DNA from: Saprospiraceae bacterium
GTDB lineage: Bacteria > Bacteroidota > Bacteroidia > Chitinophagales > Saprospiraceae
Assembly: GCA_020628095.1 (NCBI GenBank)
Contig: JAHDFP010000002.1
Coordinates: 327,715 to 391,714 of the forward strand
DNA length: 64,000 nt
Reading direction: 5' to 3'
Positions within the stretch are counted from its first letter, which is position 1, and each line of letters begins with the position of its first letter. Both the position numbers and the translations under genes were made by a program. The notes below the pieces were generated by a model. It had not been told where the DNA came from. It made no database searches and saw nothing but the letters and a program-made list of their open reading frames with translations. Below are positions 11,301 to 20,122 of the stretch, piece by piece.

Positions 11301-14300
11301 CAGAACACGAAGAATTTAAAGATCAGAATCCACCACTCGATGTGGTAAGGGTATGGCGAGCTCCTATGACAGGAGATATTATTATCCCAGCAACAACAGT
11401 CATTGTATCTACTGGAGTGAGGTCAGAAGATGGTGTGTCGATACAGATACAGCATGAGGATAATACTGCTTCATTGGTATATGACACTCAAGGATTAGTA
11501 ACAAATGATGTCATGATCAGTGAAAGAAGAGTCAATAATATACAAGAAGGTGATCGTATTTTCTTCCGAGTATCTTCCGTTATAAACAGAGATGGAAATG
11601 GAGAAAATGACGGTGTCATATGGGATACAAGAGTGATGTACGATACCAGTAATGATCCTAGTATGGAAAATCTAGATGTCTATGGTCGCCCAGGTCATAT
11701 TTATTCTTTTGAAGATGATATGGTTGCTACATCATTAGAAAATACTGGATACGCCATTCCCGAAGATGGCAATTATGAGTTTGAGTTTACAATACCATTT
11801 ACAGAATTATCAGACCAAATTCACCTTCAAGTGATAATAGATGGAACGATAGATAGCGAACAGGTGTTCGATTTTCAGGGAGGTCAGGATGGTGTTCTTA
11901 CTTATTCTAATAATCTTACGAGAGAACAATTATTAGAATTCCGACTGTTAGCGCGAAGTCCCATCAACTGGAGAAATGTAACAATAAGTCAGGTTAACCG
12001 ATTCGATGGTAGTGTTGAAGATGATATACAGGTTCCCTATGTTATAATAAGTCATACCGAAATAATAGATGATAACAACGATAACTTCCATGAAACAAAA
12101 GATATAATAAACAATTCTTGGGCAGATAATCCCAATTATAATGTAACCCCTATTGTTAATAATCTTACAGGAGTTACACAGGGAACATTCTTTGTTACTA
12201 TCAAATCTGATGATGAAGTATTTTTTCAGAATCAATATGATGCTAACGGATTAGCTATAGGCACTGCGCTTCCCAGAGAAGTACCATCTGGTACAGAGCT
12301 ATACTGTACTATTACTTCTGATAATAGAGAATTACTAGCCAATGATATAGAAATTGTAGAGGTCAATGTGCTATTGGGCGTTGGAGGTGTACAGACTTTT
12401 ACACCTACTTTGTATGCACATAACCCAGATGTTACGTCAAGATTTAATTCGCAGAGTAGAGGATGGGGTGTATTCGCATATAATCCAGATTATTCTACAG
12501 ATGATGATACTGATGGGGAATACGATTATATAGATGTAGATCAGTTGGATGCGGAAATAGAAGTGGATGAGGAAGATATACCTACAGATGAATCTGATTT
12601 AGCTAACGCACCAAGGGGATATGATGTGCTATTATGGCCTATGACTATGACACTCACAGATGATGGTAGTTATCGATGGCAAGCACCAGATGATAATACA
12701 TTCATTACAAGGACCATTATGAATCCATCCAGACTGGGTTCAGATAATGTGGATCGGACAATGACTTTAGGTGGTAATAGTTATCCAGGATTTCCTATTG
12801 TATCTACATCCGAATCTATTGCTTTAATGGGGAACGCAAATCCAGGTACTTTAACAGTACTATCCAATGGAGAAACGGAGTCCCAAGTAGATTATAGAGA
12901 TCTCAATGGAGATAGGATTCCTGATCTGATGGAAAGAGGCACTATACATTATACATTGCCTAATGGAGCGTTACAAACTCCAGACCCTAATCTGAGAGTC
13001 GATATGACTCGATCCTCCAGTCGCTTAGATGGACCAGCAATTTCTTTTAACGGAAACATTTTCCACGCAACATCAAGTCGCTCTGCAACGCAAGGTGCCA
13101 AATACGCCATAGCTAGTGGTTCTTTTGGTGCGGGTGTATCGGACAATGTAAGTGAAGGAGAAATTGTCTGGATAGATGTCAATGGCGATGGGTTAGCAGA
13201 TATCATAAATGTGGATGATGGTCAGGTGCAGTATAATCTGGGATATGCATTCACCTTGCCTGTAAATATTAGTTTTGAAAATAATGCACTGAATAATAGT
13301 ATATCCAACTCCTCTAACTTTGGCTTATCCATTAGTTTGTTTGAAGGCAGTTATTCGGCTGGTCTTAGTTTTTCCAAGACATTAGGTGATGGTCGCTCAG
13401 CTTTTGTAGATCTCAATGGTGATGGATTGCAAGATTTGGTATTCAGTAATGGTCTTGGTTTAGACTATTTGCTCAATAATGGTCTTGCGTTCGTCGATGA
13501 TACAAGCTTGAATTTAGGTAATGACCTGAATACTAATCATGCCAATAGGTCCCTCATGAATGGCACATCTATAAATGCGGCATTTTCCATAGCACCTTGC
13601 TTTTTAGGATTTAAGATAGTTATCAATCCCGGAATAAATAAGTCTCAATCTACAAGTCGAGTACAAGCCACTTTTCAAGATATCGATGGTGATGGTTATG
13701 CGGACTTTCTGTCATCTGGAACTGAAGGACTTAATGAGGATTATAATAACTCAGGATTTCAGGCGCAGCGCTCTACCATCCACCGTACTAATAAGTTAGC
13801 CTCTGTCACTAACTCTTTGGGCGGGGTTTATACTTTAGATTATGCACTGACACCAGCTACAGTAGAGCACCCAGGTGGCAAGTATGTGATGTCTGAGCTA
13901 ACGGTGGATGATGGATTCGATGAGAATGGTGTGATGCAACAATATAGATTCGAATATGCTAATGGTTTTTATGACCGTTGCGAGCGTGCTTTCTTAGGAT
14001 TTGAGAATGTCAATACGGTAGAAGTCGGCGGACCGATGCGTACAACGACTAATGTATATAATAATGACAATGTATATACGAAGGGCCTGATCACGGAATC
14101 CGCAGTACGCGCTGGTAATAGAGATGGTTCTCCGTGGAAAAGAAATGATTATACCTATGAGTCCCATATCGTAGACCCTCGACAAAATAATGATCATAAT
14201 CAAGTAGGACCAACAAATTATTGGCCTAATAGTAATGTACCGACACCCAACTGGCAAGATGATGAGATAGTATTCAATGGTGTTGCCCGTACTAAGACCT

Positions 14301-17300
14301 GTCTTCCTCAGGAAGGAAACATCGGTGACGAGATGAACTTAACTTATGATGACAGAGGCAATGTTATTTCTTACACCTACGATAATGGAGCAGGGGGATA
14401 TACAGCCACCCTGATGTACGAGAATGCCTATCTCGCCGATAACTTACTAGGACTAGGAACCTCTCTGACGATACCTGGTCTGCGAGAGCGCTCAGCAATG
14501 TATTATCCTACAGGTAAGATACAGACCTCCACAGTCAATATGGGAACTACTAATGCCGTAACAGATTATCAGTACGATAATTATGGTAATCTAACACAGG
14601 TCATGTTGCCTAGTAGTGGAGGTAGACAGGTCATAAACTTTGAGTATGAGAACAATGCCGAGACTTTCTTGTCACAGGTGAATAATACATCACTAGGTTT
14701 TACGTCTTCCATGTCAGGGTATGATTATAGATTCGGTAAGCCAGGTACAAGTACTGATATCAATAATAATGCATTCATATTTAACTATGATGACTTTGGT
14801 CGATTAGATGATTTTACCTTCACGGGATTTGGTCTGGGAGCAGACCTTCAGTATCAGGTAGGTTCTCCAGGTGTACCGAGCCTAGCCAGAACGATGAGGG
14901 ATGACCCTGAGCATGGCGGTGATTTGACATCTGTATTCTATGCTGATGGTCTAGGACGTATGCTACAGTCTGTCGCGGACGCTGAGGTAGGTGGCGATCC
15001 TTCTACGGTCTATTCTGGTATACCTGTCTATGATCAGCTGGGTAGGACCGTCACATCATGGTATCCCATAAATGGAAGTGGTAATTATAATTACAATAAT
15101 ACGTACGGCGGCACTAATAATGCTAGTAGCAGTCTACCGACGACCCAGACTTATGACTTACTGGATAGAAAAATAACAACGACCCATCCAGGTGATAGAC
15201 CAGAAACCTATAGCTACAGTGGTGCGGCGCCATACCTCAGCACAGCTTATAGTGACCTGAATGGTAACTCCAGTACAACGCTCTCTGAGTATAATGGACC
15301 TGTATATCAGCAGATATCTAATGAAGGCTTTCTGACGTCATTCTATTATGATGATATCAATCAACTGACGATGGTAGAGCATCCTGATCCTAGGAGAACT
15401 GAAAACTGCGACGGTAATAAGCCTAGTAGACTACAAGTCTCTTCATACGATTATGATATGGTCGGCAATATGACTCGTATGACAACCCCTGATAAGACAA
15501 CTAATTATACGTATGATGGTCTCAATAATATGACCACTAAAACAGATAGATGGGCGGTCCAGTATGTCTATGCTTTTGGACGATTGAGGAGCATCAATTA
15601 TCCCGATACTCGTGAGGATGTTACATTCACGTACGATACAGGAGGTGGCAGTGGCGTCGGCCGCCTGGCGACGATGAGTGATATAACAGGGACGCAGTCC
15701 TACAGTTATGATCCACTGGGCAAGGTAACACAGATAGATCGTTCTATAGCATTACCATTTAAGGTGATAGGAGATGATGATAATTCATTAGAATTTACGA
15801 CGAGGTGGAGATATGATATCTGGGGTAGGATACAGAGTATGGTCTATCCTGATGGAGAAAGTCTCACTTTCACCTATGATCCATCAGGTACTCTGGAGGC
15901 GATTAGTGGACGAAAATCTGGCAATTTGTATAACTATGTTTCTAGTTTAGAATATGACGAGTTTGGTGCGCGTACTTTGCTGGAATATGGTAATGGTCAT
16001 AGCATAAGCTATACCTATATGCCAGCAGAAAGATTCCCGGATGTGACGGATATGACATTTGCAGATGGCAGTTTTGAGGTGGATTATACGGCTTATGATA
16101 ACATCGGTAATCTATCGAGTGTTGATTATAATGCCACGGCGATGGGATTATATGGTACGGGTAATCAGTCCTATACGTATGATGATGACTATAGGGTGCT
16201 GAGTGGTACGGGTTCTATGACGGCAGGAGATTTCTGTAAGGGAAAATATACCAGAGCCTTCAGCTATACGCATAACTATTGCTACGATGATATGGGTAAT
16301 ATATTATCTAAGTCGAGTGAATCAGAACGGACTGATCCGACTTATAGGCTGGGTTATGAGCAGAATTATGACCTGATCTATAAGTATAATAGCAACAATA
16401 ATAGGATACAGACCATAGATGAGACCTATTATGATGATTATGACGATAATGCAGTGACACGTGAATCAGATCATAGTTTTAGTTATGATGACAACGGTAA
16501 TACAGAAGCTCAAAACCAAGCGGTAGAGGACTTGCATAATGATCTGCCAGAAGACCAAAGACATATCTATAATACGAATCGGAATCTAATCTGGAAGAGT
16601 GGAGATATAATGGCGGCATCAGGGGATAATAATGCGATTACGCATTATATTTATGATGGTAACAATGAGCGTGTCCTCAAGATGTCGGGATCACATGATG
16701 CTATATATACTAATGCGGAGTTGTCTAATTATACAGATACGACCAAGCTCAACTATGTGATCTATGTCAATCCATACATGGTACTGAGGCCCGATGGGCA
16801 TTATACCAAGCATTATTTTATAGATAGTGAGCGTATAGTGTCTAAGATCGGTAATCCAGAGGATTATCCGACGGGGGGACTATTCGGGGATAGTAATGGA
16901 CAGCGAGATCCTATGCAAGATTATATCAATGATAATGTATCCCAGTTATCTGCTATAATGGAGGATGATTTTATAGAGAAAGAAGAGACTGGAATGATAG
17001 AGGAGATGGATATAGAGACCTCAGACATTGGCTTATCAGATGATAATGATGATGAGGAGGAGTACAGATACTTTTTCTCCAAGGATCATCTGGGCTCCTC
17101 GACGCTGATCTCAGATGCTGGCGGAATGCTGATACAACATATTCAGTATGCGCCATTTGGTGAGTCGTGGGTGGATATGCGTAAGGAAGATTTTGCGACG
17201 CCATATAGATTTACGGGTAAGGAGCAGGATTGTGAGACGGGGTTATATTATTATGGGGCACGGTATTATGATTCTAGACTGGGACGGTTCTTAAGTGTCG

Positions 17301-17923
17301 ATCCATTGGCCGATCAGTTCCCAAGTCACTCACCTTATAATTATACATTTAATAATCCACTGAAATATACTGACCCGACGGGAATGTATCCAGATCCCCC
17401 AGGTTGGTTGAAGAGAGGTATTGATTATATTAAGAATAAAGTGAATTTAAAGTTTAGTGCTGGTGTTAGTTTAGGTCCTCAATTAGGAGTTAAATCTAAG
17501 TTTGTACAAGTTCAAGCCAAATATGCTTCCGATGTAATTAGGATTGATGGATCTACTCAGGAGGGTTTTGAAGCTACCCATGGTTTAAACTACCCCCAAT
17601 ATGGTTTAGAACCTGATGAGATGAGAACAAATGTATCTTTAGGCGCTGGAGTTGGTATAGGATTAGATGGGAAAGATCCTGTTGGTATGGGAATACAGTT
17701 TGAGGAAAGCGGAGTACCTGATGGAATTAGAGGAGCTCCCATGTTTGACGAAAGTACTGTGGAACGATCTTTTCGATGGGTGACTCCTCTAGGACCTGTT
17801 GATCTTGAAGGAGGTCAGGAAATCAATAATGACCAAACTACAGACATTTCAGTTGGTGCAGAGGTTAATGCATTTTTTATTGGGCTAGACGTAAAGGTTT
17901 CTTTGGAAATTGATAAAGATTAG
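8321..17923 (+). CDS. SpvB/TcdB-middle/RHS-repeat polymorphic toxin-like protein
   Basis: A 3200-residue protein with a signal-peptide-like N-terminus (about residues 1-26). An unassigned beta-rich region follows, then an SpvB-like domain (about 420-560: SPPSVSQTGEASM, LTYSSDGGSSWVGYGW). FG-GAP/VCBS-like Ca-binding motifs of the form D-x-N-G-D-G-x-x-D lie near 841, 939, 1526, 1618, 1697 and 1786. A TcdB middle-region segment (about 1820-1900) and YD/RHS repeats (about 2000-2780) come next. An acidic linker precedes the RHS core-associated domain (about 2917-3025: KDHLGSS, YRFTGKEQD, YYYGARYYD, GRFLSVDPLAD, YTDPTG). In this family the repeats form a shell around a variable C-terminal effector. 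Here the tip (about 3026-3200) is glycine-rich with alternating strands (SLGAGVGIGLDG) and matches no toxin I recognise. An export route other than the N-terminal signal is not evident, and no T9SS tail is present. Confidence 0.88.
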   Translation: MLITKIIRGTLIIVILLFTNNLTLSAGSASSTNMEPIDSTVANPKVFAADISNAWIGGSEEGTVDSPYDNIFRVTIDEPVTSDDRIMLHYEIQGVSNGNAVALIVNDNTSIGGYIISQSDEWVTHKEELDQSWIQQGVNRIQFSKLSNVHYKYKVKNLRLVIESDLVTKDIIEVNSTWATDVDKVYLRGFVRNNVDNIDRVTFNNEQIELRDNTFEQIMDCQGCKEEEGVINIVYKDGRVENQKFVYDNIVDNTVTVEAIESYSSTNHQITALSEYSIQEDHFAFDIGPSVLPKDMDISLTNLRDVDLPPMSNYMTNVSKKQSGYRLLPHGHHFSDEGAMLKMSYDITKLPAGYSVDDIRTFYFDIDASTWKPLERDSLDIVEGIIYSRVNHFTDYINGVLAAPESPTTSNFSQTDFEDLIKANPMAGINLMSPPSVSQTGEASMSYPIEVPPGRNGMQPNLALTYSSDGGSSWVGYGWNIPIPSIDIETRWGVPRYDPSVESEAYLLSGEQLVMPDPNVQATAGTMYLAHRANGFIGRQPGPVEFYKRVQSPSGFEEIVRNGGSPADYYWTVTDRNGTTYYYGGVSGVADDYVIRTDASDQSQGNIAKWLLARVEDTYGNYMDYTYVKETSNLGSQSQPVYTISCYPETITYTHNDNSANGVGIYSVVFNSTVGRRDARLDGRLGVLISDNRSLNSIQVMSGGALNVRTYNLIKTGGSFQKDWLQDIICLGSNNEEFYRHSFEPHNDIYNVPAYTDDTSTGSTWNTRNNTPAVGGQLAEFSNSGSEINLSPLGGSESNGLGASLYLGFGQDPLCSQDKRESFGLSFSYLNSEQISKVSFLDINGDGLPDKVFDGANGLQYSQNMARVPADPFDQYGPNQNIQFNFLANPLDIMGPDEVFLSKNRDITTEIGGKKFFTGSYAGASLSNSRSTTSAYTSDVNGDGFVDFISEGVVHFCRPAAGSSGMSLSSDATSLGRCSLATPSFNLDLFTDDTEHEEFKDQNPPLDVVRVWRAPMTGDIIIPATTVIVSTGVRSEDGVSIQIQHEDNTASLVYDTQGLVTNDVMISERRVNNIQEGDRIFFRVSSVINRDGNGENDGVIWDTRVMYDTSNDPSMENLDVYGRPGHIYSFEDDMVATSLENTGYAIPEDGNYEFEFTIPFTELSDQIHLQVIIDGTIDSEQVFDFQGGQDGVLTYSNNLTREQLLEFRLLARSPINWRNVTISQVNRFDGSVEDDIQVPYVIISHTEIIDDNNDNFHETKDIINNSWADNPNYNVTPIVNNLTGVTQGTFFVTIKSDDEVFFQNQYDANGLAIGTALPREVPSGTELYCTITSDNRELLANDIEIVEVNVLLGVGGVQTFTPTLYAHNPDVTSRFNSQSRGWGVFAYNPDYSTDDDTDGEYDYIDVDQLDAEIEVDEEDIPTDESDLANAPRGYDVLLWPMTMTLTDDGSYRWQAPDDNTFITRTIMNPSRLGSDNVDRTMTLGGNSYPGFPIVSTSESIALMGNANPGTLTVLSNGETESQVDYRDLNGDRIPDLMERGTIHYTLPNGALQTPDPNLRVDMTRSSSRLDGPAISFNGNIFHATSSRSATQGAKYAIASGSFGAGVSDNVSEGEIVWIDVNGDGLADIINVDDGQVQYNLGYAFTLPVNISFENNALNNSISNSSNFGLSISLFEGSYSAGLSFSKTLGDGRSAFVDLNGDGLQDLVFSNGLGLDYLLNNGLAFVDDTSLNLGNDLNTNHANRSLMNGTSINAAFSIAPCFLGFKIVINPGINKSQSTSRVQATFQDIDGDGYADFLSSGTEGLNEDYNNSGFQAQRSTIHRTNKLASVTNSLGGVYTLDYALTPATVEHPGGKYVMSELTVDDGFDENGVMQQYRFEYANGFYDRCERAFLGFENVNTVEVGGPMRTTTNVYNNDNVYTKGLITESAVRAGNRDGSPWKRNDYTYESHIVDPRQNNDHNQVGPTNYWPNSNVPTPNWQDDEIVFNGVARTKTCLPQEGNIGDEMNLTYDDRGNVISYTYDNGAGGYTATLMYENAYLADNLLGLGTSLTIPGLRERSAMYYPTGKIQTSTVNMGTTNAVTDYQYDNYGNLTQVMLPSSGGRQVINFEYENNAETFLSQVNNTSLGFTSSMSGYDYRFGKPGTSTDINNNAFIFNYDDFGRLDDFTFTGFGLGADLQYQVGSPGVPSLARTMRDDPEHGGDLTSVFYADGLGRMLQSVADAEVGGDPSTVYSGIPVYDQLGRTVTSWYPINGSGNYNYNNTYGGTNNASSSLPTTQTYDLLDRKITTTHPGDRPETYSYSGAAPYLSTAYSDLNGNSSTTLSEYNGPVYQQISNEGFLTSFYYDDINQLTMVEHPDPRRTENCDGNKPSRLQVSSYDYDMVGNMTRMTTPDKTTNYTYDGLNNMTTKTDRWAVQYVYAFGRLRSINYPDTREDVTFTYDTGGGSGVGRLATMSDITGTQSYSYDPLGKVTQIDRSIALPFKVIGDDDNSLEFTTRWRYDIWGRIQSMVYPDGESLTFTYDPSGTLEAISGRKSGNLYNYVSSLEYDEFGARTLLEYGNGHSISYTYMPAERFPDVTDMTFADGSFEVDYTAYDNIGNLSSVDYNATAMGLYGTGNQSYTYDDDYRVLSGTGSMTAGDFCKGKYTRAFSYTHNYCYDDMGNILSKSSESERTDPTYRLGYEQNYDLIYKYNSNNNRIQTIDETYYDDYDDNAVTRESDHSFSYDDNGNTEAQNQAVEDLHNDLPEDQRHIYNTNRNLIWKSGDIMAASGDNNAITHYIYDGNNERVLKMSGSHDAIYTNAELSNYTDTTKLNYVIYVNPYMVLRPDGHYTKHYFIDSERIVSKIGNPEDYPTGGLFGDSNGQRDPMQDYINDNVSQLSAIMEDDFIEKEETGMIEEMDIETSDIGLSDDNDDEEEYRYFFSKDHLGSSTLISDAGGMLIQHIQYAPFGESWVDMRKEDFATPYRFTGKEQDCETGLYYYGARYYDSRLGRFLSVDPLADQFPSHSPYNYTFNNPLKYTDPTGMYPDPPGWLKRGIDYIKNKVNLKFSAGVSLGPQLGVKSKFVQVQAKYASDVIRIDGSTQEGFEATHGLNYPQYGLEPDEMRTNVSLGAGVGIGLDGKDPVGMGIQFEESGVPDGIRGAPMFDESTVERSFRWVTPLGPVDLEGGQEINNDQTTDISVGAEVNAFFIGLDVKVSLEIDKD

Positions 17924-17932
17924 ACTAAGAGA

Positions 17933-18511
17933 ATGATAAAGAAATTAATAATAAGTCTTTTTGCTATTAGCATGTTTCATTGTTCATCAGATCATAAACC
18001 TGGATACTTTACCAAAACCAATTATGATGGTAGCTTGAGTTTTTATTACTCTAAGGAAGGCGAAATTACTCCTGTTGAATTTGAAAAAATTATGTTTGGG
18101 AAATTTGAGACTTGGACTCCAAAGTCATGGGTGCTAAAAATCTTTAATGACTCAACGATGGTATTTGTAGATACCAATGATTCATTAGGTGATAATATCT
18201 CCATAGTAAAAACGTCGATCAAAGAATGTGGTGATTCTGTTGTGTTTAATTTGAAACGAAACTCATTAAAAAGTTCTCCTAATACCAAATTGTTAGATTA
18301 TGAGAATTTGTTGTACACTAACAATGGTGAAACATTTTATTTACAAAACTCCTTGTTAGGAAGAAACGATAAAAGATATAGTCAAGATTGTTATTTCACT
18401 TGTTTGGATAATAACAGTTTAATTTCTTGTTGTTTAACTTATTCCGAAATTGATACTTTTAGTAAAAGAGCCATACTGGACTATTTAAGTGAACGTTTTT
18501 TTCAATTATGA
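17933..18511 (+). CDS. Hypothetical protein next to RHS tip, candidate immunity protein
   Basis: I do not recognise this 192-residue protein. It starts 9 bp after the RHS stop. The N-terminus (MIKKLIISLFAISMFHC) looks like a short signal with Cys at residue 17, but the residues before the Cys (MFH) are not a canonical lipobox, so lipidation is uncertain. The rest is polar, rich in Asn, Asp and Ser, with no enzyme motif visible. Its position directly after a variable RHS tip, its size, and the AT-richer look it shares with the tip and the next gene fit an immunity protein. That role is inferred from gene order only. Confidence 0.6.
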   Translation: MIKKLIISLFAISMFHCSSDHKPGYFTKTNYDGSLSFYYSKEGEITPVEFEKIMFGKFETWTPKSWVLKIFNDSTMVFVDTNDSLGDNISIVKTSIKECGDSVVFNLKRNSLKSSPNTKLLDYENLLYTNNGETFYLQNSLLGRNDKRYSQDCYFTCLDNNSLISCCLTYSEIDTFSKRAILDYLSERFFQL

Positions 18512-18515
18512 ATAA

Positions 18516-18863
18516 ATGATAATAGCGATCTTATTTCTTTCAGCATTTTCTTTGTATTTGATTTTCAGAATGGATAAGTCAATAAGGCGTTATGTTTTAA
18601 GACATTTAAAAAACAATGTTAAGGAGAGATTGGAAACCGAAATTTGGCAGATTACTTCGATTGAGGATGCAGAGAATAATCCAGACTTACCTTTTAATAC
18701 TAATGCGATTGGTTTAGGTGGTACTGGTCAAACATATCTACATATTAAAATTTTTTTATTAGTTATTATGGAAAATAAGAAGAAGGATATTAAAGAAGTT
18801 TGGGTACATTCTGATTATGTTTTAGGAATGCAAGTAATGTTTATTACTAAGTCTGCCACCTGA
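18516..18863 (+). CDS. Hypothetical small protein with N-terminal membrane segment
   Basis: A 115-residue protein starting 4 bp after the previous stop, so probably in the same transcript. It begins with a hydrophobic segment (about residues 1-18, MIIAILFLSAFSLYLIF) followed by a basic stretch (MDKSIRRYVLRHLKNN), consistent with a membrane anchor and a cytoplasmic C-terminal domain. No family is recognised. It may be a second accessory or immunity gene of the RHS cassette. Alternatively it is an unrelated remnant, since debris of mobile elements begins just downstream. Confidence 0.5.
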   Translation: MIIAILFLSAFSLYLIFRMDKSIRRYVLRHLKNNVKERLETEIWQITSIEDAENNPDLPFNTNAIGLGGTGQTYLHIKIFLLVIMENKKKDIKEVWVHSDYVLGMQVMFITKSAT

Positions 18864-18907
18864 TGGTGGAGGTTTGCAACCTCGATCTGATCTGCTTGAA
18901 TAAATAG

Positions 18908-18945
18908 AAAATAGCCCTTGCTTGTGGTGAGGGTTATTTATTTTA
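18908..18945 (+). terminator. Probable rho-independent terminator after the RHS cassette
   Basis: AAATAGCCCT pairs with AGGGTTATTT (one G-U pair) around an ~11-base loop, followed by ATTTT. It lies 45 bp after the last gene of the cassette and could also serve the minus-strand fragment that ends at 18943. Confidence 0.6.
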
Positions 18946-19128
18946 AAGAGCGGCTACATTTTTATGAAAGAAGTCTTTGAACTTCTTGTTGGTGAGCATT
19001 TTGTCGATGATAGAGAATACGGTTTTTCGATCATCTTCGTCGAGCTGCTGAATAAGATTGATTTGTTCTACAGTGGTTTTATCTTCAAGAGTAACCCACG
19101 ATGCTCGATGTTTATAACATCGATCCAA
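18943..19128 (-). pseudogene. C-terminal remnant of an XRE-type regulator
   Basis: An open frame of 61 codons whose last ~48 residues (from TLEDKTTVEQ to FFHKNVAAL) resemble the C-terminal tail common in Bacteroidota helix-turn-helix regulators (LIQQLDEDDRKTVFSIIDKML). No helix-turn-helix domain is present upstream: the frame starts abruptly next to an 8-bp inverted repeat (19105-19123, TCGATGTT-TAT-AACATCGA) and then meets the transposase remnant. I read it as a truncated, non-functional gene. The family assignment rests on memory of similar tails and is not certain. Confidence 0.45.
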
Positions 19129-19166
19129 TGCACTTAAAACAAATGAAACAAATGAAGAAATAAAAA

Positions 19167-19520
19167 ATGAACGGGCACAAAATCATAAACTAAAATGCGC
19201 TATACTACATGACGTTTACAGCGGTGGGTTGGATAGATGTATTTACTCGTAAAGTGTACAAGGACGTAATAATCGATAGTTTGCAATATTGCATTTCGAA
19301 CAAGGGATTAGTAGTGTATGCCTATGTGATTATGAGTAATCATATACATGTCATGATGTCTGCTAAAGAAGGATTTAAGTTGTCAGATATAATATGGGAT
19401 TTTAAAAAATATACATCAAAACAGATAATAGGGAAAGATCACAATAAAGTTTGTAAGCTAGATAGTATAAGCTTGAAGTTATCTAGTCCTTTGCAGAGGT
19501 GCGAGGGTTGTTTTATTTAA
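19167..19520 (+). pseudogene. Broken REP-associated tyrosine transposase (IS200/Y1-like)
   Basis: The frame from ATG 19167 reads MNGHKIIN, a TAA stop at 19191-19193, then NALYYMTFTAVGWIDVFTRK and on through YAYVIMSNHIHVMMSA. The HxH metal-binding motif of HUH/Y1 transposases is in SNHIH. The region on both sides of the TAA fits the usual start of REP-associated transposases, so the stop looks like a nonsense mutation. After FKKYTSKQII the sequence no longer resembles the family, and the second half, including the catalytic-Tyr region, is missing. The open part alone (from ATG 19209) is 103 codons. No flanking REP palindromes were recognised. Confidence 0.7.
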
Positions 19521-19680
19521 AGGAGATCATTTTGCGACCATTCATTATCCCTGGCTAATTTGGCAATAATTTATCATGCATAAGGAGAATACAATAATGC
19601 TCGAGGCTATCATGAATCCTTTGAAATGAAATCATATTAGTGCCAAAATCGTTAAGTTTACAATACATAAATAATGAACT

Positions 19681-19872
19681 ATGGAAGGAATACATTTTGT
19701 TAAAGACGAGAATGATAACAAGATAGCTGTTCAATTAAGTTATGATGTATATGGTGAACTCTTGGATGATTTAGTAGATGGCCTCATTGCTGAGTCGAGA
19801 AAGAATGAAGAGTCTATACCTTTTGATGAAGCAATGGAGCAACTAAGAAAAGCGGGTAAGTTAGATGGGTGA
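19681..19872 (+). CDS. Type II antitoxin of RelB/Phd-like kind
   Basis: A 63-residue acidic protein directly upstream of, and overlapping by 8 bp, a RelE-type toxin. It begins with a short beta-rich segment (HFVKDENDNKIAVQLSYDVY) followed by a helical acidic C-terminal half (ELLDDLVDGLIAESRKNEE) ending in AMEQLRKAGKLDG. This fits small antitoxins that dimerise, bind their own promoter and wrap the toxin with the C-terminal helix. Family knowledge predicts autoregulation by the complex, but no clear operator was identified in the ~150 bp upstream. Confidence 0.75.
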   Translation: MEGIHFVKDENDNKIAVQLSYDVYGELLDDLVDGLIAESRKNEESIPFDEAMEQLRKAGKLDG

Positions 19873-20122
19873 ATATAAAGTCAGCTTTAAGAAAACTGCA
19901 TTTAAAGAACTACATAGCCTTCCGAATAAAGCTGTCACAAAGATTGTTTCCTTAATAGGCGATCTATCTAAAGAACCCCGTCCGAGAAGCTGCAAGAAAC
20001 TAAGAGGATATGCGAATTTATGGCGCATTCGATCAGGAAACTATAGAGTAATTTATAAGATAGAAGACCATGTCTTAATAGTAGAAATATTAAAGATAGT
20101 TGACCGTAAAAATGCTTATTAG
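19865..20122 (+). CDS. RelE/ParE-family toxin
   Basis: An 85-residue protein of typical RelE length with a basic pI. Visible family features are the LHSLPNKAVTKI helix, the PRPRSCKKLRGYANLWRIR strand segment and the GNYRVIYKIED core. Arg61, Arg81 and the near-terminal Tyr85 sit where E. coli RelE has its catalytic Arg61, Arg81 and Tyr87, so ribosome-dependent mRNA cleavage is plausible. A ParE-type gyrase poison cannot be excluded from sequence. The start overlaps the antitoxin frame by 8 bp, suggesting translational coupling. It looks intact, unlike its transposon-derived neighbours. Confidence 0.82.
   Translation: MGEYKVSFKKTAFKELHSLPNKAVTKIVSLIGDLSKEPRPRSCKKLRGYANLWRIRSGNYRVIYKIEDHVLIVEILKIVDRKNAY

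Noticed and set aside
18046..18288. Minus-strand open frame inside the candidate immunity gene
   Set aside because: Shadow of the plus-strand gene, with no recognisable product or start context.
19105..19123. 8-bp inverted repeat as a regulator operator or terminal repeat of a transposon
   Set aside because: A single copy with no partner at the other end of the island; it may be a junction scar but cannot be supported further.
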